NCBI GenBank assembly: GCA_030267965.1
Contig: BRYA01000385.1
Span: 22,905 to 86,904, forward strand
Source of the DNA: Triparma columacea
Taxonomy: Eukaryota > Sar > Bolidophyceae > Parmales > Triparmaceae
Direction: 5' to 3'
Length of the DNA: 64,000 nucleotides
Below are positions 28,185 through 36,728 of the stretch, piece after piece (the stretch's first letter is position 1; every line of letters begins with the position of its first letter). Both the position numbers and the translations under genes were made by a program. Under the pieces are notes generated by a model that was not told the origin of the DNA, made no database searches, and saw only the letters and a list, made by a program, of their open reading frames with translations.

Positions 28185-28581
28185 ATCACGCACACACACT
28201 CTTCGCACACCTTTTCATCACCCGCACCACCAAAAAATTTACGCCACAAAACCCAATATCCCATCCTCAACATCATCAAAAGCAAAACAGAATTCTCCAA
28301 TTTTTTTTGCTCTACGACCACCATAACCTCCCAAAAACGTTCCTCCCACCTTCACTCTATCCCATCTACCCATCCTCCAAAAACAACCAAATTCCGTCAC
28401 CATCTACCCGAATTCCACTCCCCAACTCAGAAATTCTTTCATCGCTGAGAGAAATTTTATACCATTTCCAACACATTTTCACTCCGTATCTTCATCATAT
28501 CAACATTCAACATAATCGCACACTCTCCAACCGCCACGAACACGTTTATTCCATTTTTCACCCCCAAACAAACCCCTCATC

Positions 28582-30453
28582 ATGTCCACTTTCACCACTC
28601 CTCCACTTCCTGCCAACGCAACATCCGTTACGCCGCCAAACGCACCAACGGAACCTCCCCTTATCGTAACCGCCACGCTCATTCAAGATAGCGTCATCGC
28701 CCTCATCCAGACCATTCTCTCAAAAGAGTCCTCATGGGATGACTCTACTTCAACCGACGCCAACATAACCGATGCCGCACTCGCCACACTCATCGACAAA
28801 ACTGCCTACACATGCGAGCAGCGCGTCGACACCTTCTACGTCAATTCAATCTGCCCGAAGTCCAGGAACCTACTCGCCAGCTACGTCACTGGTATTCAAA
28901 ACCACATCAAGAACCTACGCACAGTCATAGTTCACGAAGTTCAGGAGGATCTTTCACTCTCTGAGCTACTGCTAGTAATCGCTCCAGACGAGCCCACCCC
29001 CGCACAATCCGTAGCACCCCAAGAAACCATCCTCAACCCCACCCACACCCAGAGTATCCTCAGACATCTTGTCGAGCTCCACTCAATCTTCGTCCCTACC
29101 GCGCGGGAACTCTCAGCCCGGGCTACCCTCGAAACTACCATGAATCCCACCGGCACCGCAGGGCCAACCTCAACAAACTCAACCACGACGATCCTCACAC
29201 CACTTAAACACCTTATCCACGACCTCGCTCAACGCGAAAAGCAGGGCACTCCAGCCCCCTCCTTCCAGTACATGATCGAAATCATATCTACATGCATCAA
29301 AATCAGAACCGGCCTCCTCGACACCCGCGCTCTCAATACAATGCAGAAGGACGTTAACGCGATCCTTAAAGCACTACATCTCGACAACTCCAACGCACGC
29401 CTACCCAACTCTCACGCTCACAAACTACTAAGCTTCATCTACGACTCTGCCAACGGAACGATGACGGGTCTCATGACCCAACTTTCCCAACCCGACATCC
29501 TCCTCACCCACTTCAACACGCACAAGGAGCGTTCGCCCACGAGCCCCATCTTCAACGAGGCTTCGGCAGCTCCCTTCATCCCACCTCCCAGCTACATCAG
29601 GAGCTTCCCCGACTTCTACAATTACTTTAACTCTGTCCTCATCATCAACACTCTCACCACCAACTCACATCCAAACATATTCTTCCGCCAGACCCTCGCC
29701 ATCTACATCGCAACACACACCCCGTTCAAGGACGCTCCCCAGGATCTCATTACCAAGCTTCACAACCTCCTCGTTGGCTACAACCCCTCCTCTGACCCTT
29801 ATTTCCACGAAGATATCTCTACACACTCCACAGTCGCAGGACAAAACTCACAGTCCTTCTTCGCCAGAACTCTCTTCGAGTTCGTTCAACCCAACGCACC
29901 CCATAACAAGCCGTGGCCGCACTTCTCGACCACTCCAACCAACCCAACCTACGCATCATCAACCTCCAAGAAATCAGCATCCTCAAAATCCTCACCCGCC
30001 AAAGCCGACAAACGCACCAACCACCGCTCGAACACTTTCGCTGCGAAACTCGATGCCTTCATCTCCCACCCCAAAATCAACCAAATCTCAAACAACATCA
30101 ACTACGATCCCGACCAGCACCCCAGCGACTACGACGAACTTAAGGCACTCTTCACATGGGGAAACGGGGAGCTCATACGCAACCCTAACTACGACCCTAC
30201 CAAACCCATCCTCGACGTCACCAACATCGACATTTCCTCACCGCCCTACAGCAAAATGCACGACGATGCATCCTCCAACACACCAGGTAAACCCTGTAAC
30301 TACGATCTTACCACAGCCTCTTCTTCCCCCAACACCTTGTGCTGCATCCTCCACGGTTTTGGCAACCACGACTCAGCCAAGTGCCGCGCCCTCGCCGCTC
30401 AACGCAACTCCAACAGCCCCTTCATCATGGAGTATAACGACACCCACTCCTGA
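28582..30453 (+). CDS. Copia Gag-like protein, 623 aa
   Basis: Open from ATG at 28582 to TGA at 30451-30453. The body is helical and Thr/Pro/Asn-rich, as in copia capsid proteins. The C-terminus has a zinc-knuckle-like CILHGFGNHDSAKC (C-x2-H...H-x4-C) before the stop, after a Ser/Lys-rich linker. A 412-bp leader precedes it. The pol frame continues in the same phase directly after the UGA with no other stop, so Gag-Pol could be made by stop-codon readthrough. Confidence 0.88.
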   Translation: MSTFTTPPLPANATSVTPPNAPTEPPLIVTATLIQDSVIALIQTILSKESSWDDSTSTDANITDAALATLIDKTAYTCEQRVDTFYVNSICPKSRNLLASYVTGIQNHIKNLRTVIVHEVQEDLSLSELLLVIAPDEPTPAQSVAPQETILNPTHTQSILRHLVELHSIFVPTARELSARATLETTMNPTGTAGPTSTNSTTTILTPLKHLIHDLAQREKQGTPAPSFQYMIEIISTCIKIRTGLLDTRALNTMQKDVNAILKALHLDNSNARLPNSHAHKLLSFIYDSANGTMTGLMTQLSQPDILLTHFNTHKERSPTSPIFNEASAAPFIPPPSYIRSFPDFYNYFNSVLIINTLTTNSHPNIFFRQTLAIYIATHTPFKDAPQDLITKLHNLLVGYNPSSDPYFHEDISTHSTVAGQNSQSFFARTLFEFVQPNAPHNKPWPHFSTTPTNPTYASSTSKKSASSKSSPAKADKRTNHRSNTFAAKLDAFISHPKINQISNNINYDPDQHPSDYDELKALFTWGNGELIRNPNYDPTKPILDVTNIDISSPPYSKMHDDASSNTPGKPCNYDLTTASSSPNTLCCILHGFGNHDSAKCRALAAQRNSNSPFIMEYNDTHS

Positions 30454-33400
30454 AACTCTGCCGCGCCGATACCGACGACGACGCCACCCTCGACGGCGCA
30501 CTCAATAACCGAAACCGCAACCACACCTACAACCCATATCCACGCATATCTTACGCACACTCGCCCAAACTCTTCCGACCCTCACCCGGTGATCTACGAC
30601 ACTGGCTCTAACGCTATCATCGCACCTTTTAACACACTTCACGACCGTAAACCTCTCATACATCACATCCCCATCGGCACCTCCGCTCAATCCATCGAGC
30701 ACGCCACCGCCAACAAACCCGCACTCACCGCAACGCACGTAGGAACTCTAAAACTACTCATCCCTCACAACAACCAAATTTGGTCGCTCGACAACGCCTA
30801 CGAGTGCCCGAATGCACACACTATTCTCTTCCCCTTCAACCGAGAGAAAGGGTACTTCGACCCCAACTCTCCCAACAAACACGGAACCCTCCACTCACCC
30901 CACGGTAACATTTCTCTCTACATAGGAACCCTCAACGTTCCCCAGCTCCACGTAAAAGTAATTCTACCATCACTCACTTCCAACGCTACGATAACCTCCG
31001 ATCGTAGACTACGTTCTCACTCCAAAAACGACGCCCCGACACAACCACAACCCACACCTACCGTCCCCGAACTTTCTGAGTCACCTCCGCAGCCAACGCC
31101 ACTCCACACACCAACGACTATACCACCTCTCCCACCCCCCGACCCCGACAAACACCAGCAACTGATCGACTACTCCGTCGCCGCAACAGCTCACGCCACA
31201 TTAGGTCATCGCAACTACAACGACCTGCAAGATATGTATAAGTTCAACACAATCCGCAATCTGCCAAACATAAAGACTGTACTCCATCACAACAAAACCC
31301 TCCCGTGCCGAGCCTGCATGGCCGGCAACACCCACCGCTCGCCCTCTCCAAAGAAAACCCGAACTCTCACCGTCCCTATCGTTCGAAAACGAGTTAGCTT
31401 CAGTTTCGACCGACTCACCTCCCCCGACCTTTCCCTCGACGGCCACAAATACGGCCTGATACTAATCGACAATATCACCAAAAGAGCCTGGGGATGGCTC
31501 CTCAAAACTAAAACTGAACAAGAATTCCTCGACGTGGTCATCGACGGAAAGAACCGAAACCGTGTCTCCATTCTATCAATAATCCAAGGTGCTCACTCCC
31601 AACTACAACACCTCGAAATCTCCATCCACGATCCACCCAAACTCCCCGAGAACTTTCTCACTCCCATCACCGACCCCAACGATAACTCCAATTATTTCCC
31701 CACCCACGTCGGCACAACGAACGACCTCGACGCTACTCGCGGCGAACTCGGTTCCGCCGACACCCGCCTCCACACCGACAACGAGGACACTTTCTACACA
31801 GACCTCGTCGTCAGAAAACTCAACCTCTACGGCGCTACCGTAACCCGAACACCCCCCTACACACCCTCTCGCAACGGCTTTGTCGAACGCCTTCAAGGCA
31901 CCCTTGCCTCCATGACCCGCGCAGCCATACAGCACGCCAACGTACCCAAGGCCCTCTGGTCTGACATCTTCATGATGCAGCTAGTGCATTACAATTGCTG
32001 TCTACACTCCTCGCACCGCGAACTGGTGAGAGAAGCCAAACGTAACCCTTCCCACTCCATCCCGGCCGCCCTTCTCAAAATGAAAGCTCCCATCGAACTC
32101 GACACTGGCTACAAACCCGACTACGACCGAACTTACGCACCCTACACACCCGGCTACGCCTGGACTCACAAGGCCCCAAAGAACCAAACCTACGCGCAAA
32201 AACGGAAATGGGACCCGCGAGGCCGACAGGCTATCGTAGCCGGCTACGTGAACCCCAACATGGGTATCCCTTCAAAAATCCTCATCCGCTACACCGACGG
32301 CCGTCCGCTCAATGAATTAATCAACGATCCTACCTGCGACTTCCATAAACTTCATGAATGCGGCCACTTCAACGCAGACCGCACTTTCTCCATAGCTGGG
32401 GAAACCTCTATCGCCCAATCCCACAACATTCTCCCACGCAACACTCAAAAGCTCCAAGAGCTTCTTGCACGCCTTCCAAAAGAACTTCTCGACCACGAAC
32501 CCTCACACTCTGATGTCATCATCGACAAAAACGCACAATCCACCCTTTCTCGCAACCTCCCGAACACAAGTCACAGCCACGGCGGCAGGGGCAGAGGCAG
32601 AGGCAGAGGAGGAGGAAGAGGCAGGGGTAGAGGACGAGGACGAGGCAGAGACGGAGGTCGCACCAGTCGCACCTCACCAGCCACACGCCTCACGCAACTT
32701 GAAAGCATCCAACAATCTCTCCCCGCACTACCTCCCACGGCCACAAATCCTCACATCGGCACAACCGACTCGCTCCACAATCTGAACTCCAACCTCTCTA
32801 CAACAGCCAACTCAACTCGAGCGAACAACACCAACAACGTCCGCTTCAACCTCCCTGTTCGATTTAAACACGCCACGCAAACACTCTTCTTCGATGATCA
32901 CTCACCTTCATACGGAAGCCTGACCCACAAAACTGAAACAAAACTAGCACCCGCTCCTCGCTTTTCACGAGGTACCGAGCCCGTCATCCCCACCCACAAA
33001 CTATCCGATAACTCTCCTACACATCTCTCCGTCATGGACCACATCGCGTCCTGGAACAACTACAACACTCGTCAAGACCCTGACACATGCGACTGCGACC
33101 AAAACTGCTCATGTCATTACACAGCACTCGACCATTCCGAAAATCTCACCTTCTCCTCCTTCTCAAGACTACGTCACCCCCGACATGGTCTTCGCGTCGC
33201 TCACAACGCAAATCCTCACTCCCCTTACCACGTTCTTTCCCAACTCTCAATCCTCCAAAACATCAACGACATGTACCACACCGAACCCTCCGACCCAACC
33301 ATAACACACTTTAACCACGAGTTAAGTGACTCGAAATTCACGAAGAACAGCATCGAGATCGCGCCCTCCACGCGCAACTTAGCAGACTCCCTCAATTCGT

Positions 33401-35520
33401 TCACTTCCTTCTTACCACGCGCTCACAACCTATCCTCCAATACCTTCGATTTCAACAAGCAACCAACCGACTCCAATCAGGCAACTCTCATATCCGACAA
33501 TGAAAACCCCCACTCAAAACCCACTTCTACGCACTTCCAAACTTCAGACTTCAACGAAGTCAAGGGACTCATTGATTCCAACGCCTTAGTCCCCATTTCA
33601 ACCGCCTACGACAACCTCAAGAATTTCACCATCGTCGACGTCATGGTCGTCCGCAAATTCAAACCTACGGACGATCCAACATCGTTCACAGCAAAATCCC
33701 GGCTCGTTCCACGTGGAGACACCATCGCCTACAGCGATAACACCTCCAATACTGCCCACCTCCAACCCCGCCCTCTAACCTACGCACCAACCATCGACGC
33801 AATCCCGAAACGAATCTTCTTTAACATCGCCTCTTCTAACGGCGCCAACTGCCAACTCCTCGACTTCACCCAGGCCTTCGGTCAACCTAAACTCGATCCC
33901 AACGGACCACAATACCTCCTCCGTTACCCTCCCCGCTACCGCACCCCCGAAATCGACCAACTTCTCATCAATCATTGTACGCAAGACTCTCCCGACGCGC
34001 CCACCATTATTCCCTCGAACTCTCACTATATACTACTACGCCTCAATTCCTACCTCTACGGCCTACCCGAAGCCGCAAGAAAATGGTACCTACTCCTCAC
34101 CAAACACGTCATGGACCTCGATTACGAGCAACACCCAAGATGGCAATGTTTCTTCAAACGGATCGAACCCGACTCGTCAGTCTCTTTTCTGATCCTCCAC
34201 GTCGACGACATCGTCGGAATGAACGACGGATGCCAAGACGACCACATCAGCCAAACCTTTAACGAACTTCGTCAACACCTCACCGCTAAGGAGCACACCG
34301 ACCTCAACGGCTCGTACTTCCTCAACGTCCGCTACATCCAGAACGACGACCGTACCTGGACAGCGGACCAACACTCCTACATTGAAAACCTCAGGCTCAA
34401 ATTTCCCATCTTCCCTCAAACACGCCAGCACCCAACAACCCAGCTCCCCGCCAACTACGACATCGGACTCGGAGGCGACAGCACTTGCGAAACCGACGTC
34501 CTCGCACTAGAAGAACACTTCAATTTCCAATACTCATCGCTCGCAGGCAGCCTCATTTACTTGCTTGAAACCAGAGAAGACGTGCGCGCAAGCACCGTCT
34601 TCGTCTGCACCCACTCCAAACTACCCGGACGTAAACACTTCCTCGCTATAAATCACCTGCTCAACTACATTTACGAGACCAAGCATCTCGTATTCAACTT
34701 CGCCAAACGCTACGCGAAAACTCACTCCCTACACGCCCTCACCGAATCCTACCCACCGACTCCTAAAGACCACATAAGGTACCTCTTCAGCCCACGCCTC
34801 GCCAACGGCAAGGCACCAGAGCTTCCTGATGGCCTCCCGCCTAACAAATCAGGCTTCCTCGAAGTGTTCCACTGCTTTGATGCAGAGCACAAATCACATA
34901 CAAACGGAAAAGCAATCCTAGCATACGCGATATTCTACGGCAACAGCCTCATCCAATTTAACGTTAAGATTCCCAAACTCACGGCACCCGACACCACCTG
35001 TGCGGAGGCACAAGCCTCCTCAGCGGGCGCCGCCTCACTATCAAACATTGTGTCAAACCTCGAACTCTTCAACATCTACAAACTCGACCGTAGTAACCCA
35101 CCTCCCACCTTCTGCGACAACAAGAGCCTCGTAGAATGCATAATCAACCACAAAGACACTCCGATCCCACACACCCAACCCCACATCCGTCTACACGCGC
35201 AACGCCTTCACGACTACCACCGCAACGGCGACACCGCCCTCTCTCACATCTACTCCGCCCTCAACACTTCCGACATCGGCACCAAGACCCTCCCCAAAAT
35301 CGCCAATGCCATCCACACAGCCTCACTTCTCAACATGCAACAAACCGACGATAAGTGGTTCACTCGCATACTTCAACCCATCGCAACTCGCGCAAAACTC
35401 GAGCACGACTCCCTCATCGCCATCATCGACGACGCCGATTCTGACTCGAATCCCGACATTGACGACTACGACGTCAAAATACCACACCAGCCTTCCCTCT
35501 CCCCTCCCGGGGGGGGTTAA
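30454..35520 (+). CDS. Copia Pol: protease, integrase, reverse transcriptase, RNase H
   Basis: Open in the gag phase from the codon after UGA to 35520 (about 1688 residues). No ATG is close to the start, consistent with readthrough. The aspartic protease motif YDTGSNA is at about 30595. The integrase zinc finger (HATLGHRNY...CRAC) is at about 31190-31320, and its core has HTDNED near 31770 and NGFVERLQG near 31880. A Gly/Arg-rich RGG-like tract at about 32578-32680 separates integrase from reverse transcriptase. RT motifs are QLLDFTQAFGQ (33850s) and LHVDDIVG (34196). The RNase H region runs from HCFDAEHKSH (34870s) to SDIGTKTLP (35270s). All catalytic residues are present, so the element looks competent. 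Confidence 0.92.
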   Translation, partial: NSAAPIPTTTPPSTAHSITETATTPTTHIHAYLTHTRPNSSDPHPVIYDTGSNAIIAPFNTLHDRKPLIHHIPIGTSAQSIEHATANKPALTATHVGTLKLLIPHNNQIWSLDNAYECPNAHTILFPFNREKGYFDPNSPNKHGTLHSPHGNISLYIGTLNVPQLHVKVILPSLTSNATITSDRRLRSHSKNDAPTQPQPTPTVPELSESPPQPTPLHTPTTIPPLPPPDPDKHQQLIDYSVAATAHATLGHRNYNDLQDMYKFNTIRNLPNIKTVLHHNKTLPCRACMAGNTHRSPSPKKTRTLTVPIVRKRVSFSFDRLTSPDLSLDGHKYGLILIDNITKRAWGWLLKTKTEQEFLDVVIDGKNRNRVSILSIIQGAHSQLQHLEISIHDPPKLPENFLTPITDPNDNSNYFPTHVGTTNDLDATRGELGSADTRLHTDNEDTFYTDLVVRKLNLYGATVTRTPPYTPSRNGFVERLQGTLASMTRAAIQHANVPKALWSDIFMMQLVHYNCCLHSSHRELVREAKRNPSHSIPAALLKMKAPIELDTGYKPDYDRTYAPYTPGYAWTHKAPKNQTYAQKRKWDPRGRQAIVAGYVNPNMGIPSKILIRYTDGRPLNELINDPTCDFHKLHECGHFNADRTFSIAGETSIAQSHNILPRNTQKLQELLARLPKELLDHEPSHSDVIIDKNAQSTLSRNLPNTSHSHGGRGRGRGRGGGRGRGRGRGRGRDGGRTSRTSPATRLTQLESIQQSLPALPPTATNPHIGTTDSLHNLNSNLSTTANSTRANNTNNVRFNLPVRFKHATQTLFFDDHSPSYGSLTHKTETKLAPAPRFSRGTEPVIPTHKLSDNSPTHLSVMDHIASWNNYNTRQDPDTCDCDQNCSCHYTALDHSENLTFSSFSRLRHPRHGLRVAHNANPHSPYHVLSQLSILQNINDMYHTEPSDPTITHFNHELSDSKFTKNSIEIAPSTRNLADSLNSFTSFLPRAHNLSSNTFDFNKQPTDSNQATLISDNENPHSKPTSTHFQTSDFNEVKGLIDSNALVPISTAYDNLKNFTIVDVMVVRKFKPTDDPTSFTAKSRLVPRGDTIAYSDNTSNTAHLQPRPLTYAPTIDAIPKRIFFNIASSNGANCQLLDFTQAFGQPKLDPNGPQYLLRYPPRYRTPEIDQLLINHCTQDSPDAPTIIPSNSHYILLRLNSYLYGLPEAARKWYLLLTKHVMDLDYEQHPRWQCFFKRIEPDSSVSFLILHVDDIVGMNDGCQDDHISQTFNELRQHLTAKEHTDLNGSYFLNVRYIQNDDRTWTADQHSYIENLRLKFPIFPQTRQHPTTQLPANYDIGLGGDSTCETDVLALEEHFNFQYSSLAGSLIYLLETREDVRASTVFVCTHSKLPGRKHFLAINHLLNYIYETKHLVFNFAKRYAKTHSLHALTESYPPTPKDHIRYLFSPRLANGKAPELPDGLPPNKSGFLEVFHCFDAEHKSHTNGKAILAYAIFYGNSLIQFNVKIPKLTAPDTTCAEAQASSAGAASLSNIVSNLELFNIYKLDRSNPPPTFCDNKSLVECIINHKDTPIPHTQPHIRLHAQRLHDYHRNGDTALSHIYSALNTSDIGTKTLPKIANAIHTASLLNMQQTDDKWFTRILQPIATRAKLEHDSLIAIIDDADSDSNPDIDDYDVKIPHQPSLSPPGGG

Positions 35521-35661
35521 CCCTCGCAACACTTCGCATAATCACTCACTACACAAGGTTCACTCGTCACGCACACTCGAGTTTCTCCTTTTTTTTTCTT
35601 CTTCGAAGACTCCTCTGAGCTCAGCTCCTCTCAGTTACGCCTCGCGCAGCATGGGGGGGGG

Positions 35662-35740
35662 TGTCAGATGTCCACTCAGTAATAATCTTCACCCACATCT
35701 AAATCTCAATCTCAGAGTTTCTTTACCATCATCTCTGACA
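35662..35740 (+). repeat. 3' LTR, 79 bp
   Basis: Identical to the 5' LTR and preceded by a G-rich tract (CATGGGGGGGGG) that would serve as the polypurine primer for plus-strand synthesis. AATTT follows at 35741-35745. Confidence 0.93.
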
Positions 35741-35761
35741 AATTTTCAATTTTGACTTCAA

Positions 35762-36631
35762 TCACCCCTTGTCCTCGTCGTCTCCTAATGCCCACCTCCC
35801 CTTCAATTCCCCCCACTTATTGCCCCCATTCGTTCTCTTCCCCATGACCTCCCTTCCCTGCATCTCCCCGACCTGGCTCCACCCGTAGTCCTCGTAGACG
35901 CCCTTTAGCTTCCCTCCCCCCACCCTGTCGTCAAGCACACAAACAACCCCGTCCCCTCCGACCCCCCCCACCACAGCCGCCGCGACGCACGACATAACGT
36001 AACCCGGTTTCCACCTCCCTCCGAGGATCCCTCCCCCCCATAAGGATCCTCTTTTTTCCTCCGTCGTCACCATATATATCATTGCTCCTGCGTCGTCGAA
36101 ATCTTCCCCGTAATCCATAAGCCCAGTCTGAATTCCCACCCGCCCCTCCACGCCGTCCTCGCCCAACAGTCTGTGCGGAGAGCAACACAGGGGCCAAGTA
36201 ATGGGAAGGTGGAGGTGTCAGCCTGCAGGAACTTACCCCTAGCCGCCAACACGTCCAACGATACACGACAAAGAACCCCCCACTAGATAATGCAACCGAT
36301 TGCACAGTTCATGTTGCTCTTCTCGACAGTCTTCTCCTTGTGAAAAAATGTTTCTTCGGGTCCTCCCCCTCCCCCCTCCTCCTCACCTTATCTCCACCTC
36401 CCCGTCCCATTCTGACGGCAATGCCGACCCTAAGTCTTTAAGTGCTATACATTTGGACTCTCTCTTAAGGATAACCATGCTCAGTGGGAGTAAAGGATTG
36501 ACTTCGAGTCGGGCTGGTAGGAACGAAAATTGTAATTCCTTTATTTCTGCGAATCTTGGGACGCCAATTTGCAAGCCTTCCACAACAACTAGGATTCCTA
36601 AAAGAAAAAGAAGGAGGACCTCCAACCTCAT
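35762..36631 (-). CDS. Unknown protein with signal peptide, exon structure incomplete
   Basis: A first exon from ATG at 36631 encodes MRLEVLLLFLLGILVVVEG, a clear signal peptide, and continues to a donor near 36388 (GAGATAAG|GTGAGG). A terminal exon (about 35762-36175, after acceptor CCGCACAG) encodes a 134-residue Gly/Asp-rich segment (GIQTGLMDYGEDFDDAGAM, then KGVYEDYGWSQVGEMQG). A middle exon around 36240-36335 encodes VLCRVSLDVLAARG. I cannot join middle and last exons in frame with canonical sites, so either the exon choice is wrong or an indel is present. No family is recognised. Confidence 0.45.
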
Positions 36632-36728
36632 TCCGGCAAATGAGTAAATTTACAACCTCAACCTTGTTCCTTTGTTGGCTCGAAAATATTTTTAGTCTCC
36701 CATATTTTCTTTACAAACACAAAAGGGA

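Larger units (their letters stand above)
28091..35740 (+). mobile_element. Complete Ty1/copia LTR retrotransposon, 7.65 kb
   Basis: Identical 79-bp LTRs (28091-28169 and 35662-35740) begin TGTCAG and end TGACA, and flank gag and pol reading frames. Domain order protease, integrase, reverse transcriptase, RNase H identifies the copia superfamily. A primer site follows the 5' LTR (GGTTATAAGCCC from 28171) and a G-rich polypurine tract (about 35653-35661) precedes the 3' LTR. AATTT flanks both ends. Identical LTRs and open frames indicate recent insertion; pol is open to 35520. The LTRs are unusually short. The element sits in AT-rich intergenic DNA and disrupts no recognised gene. Confidence 0.95.

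Noticed and set aside
28941..34431. Minus-strand Val/Gly-rich frames across the copia element
   Set aside because: Antisense shadows of C-rich gag-pol codons.
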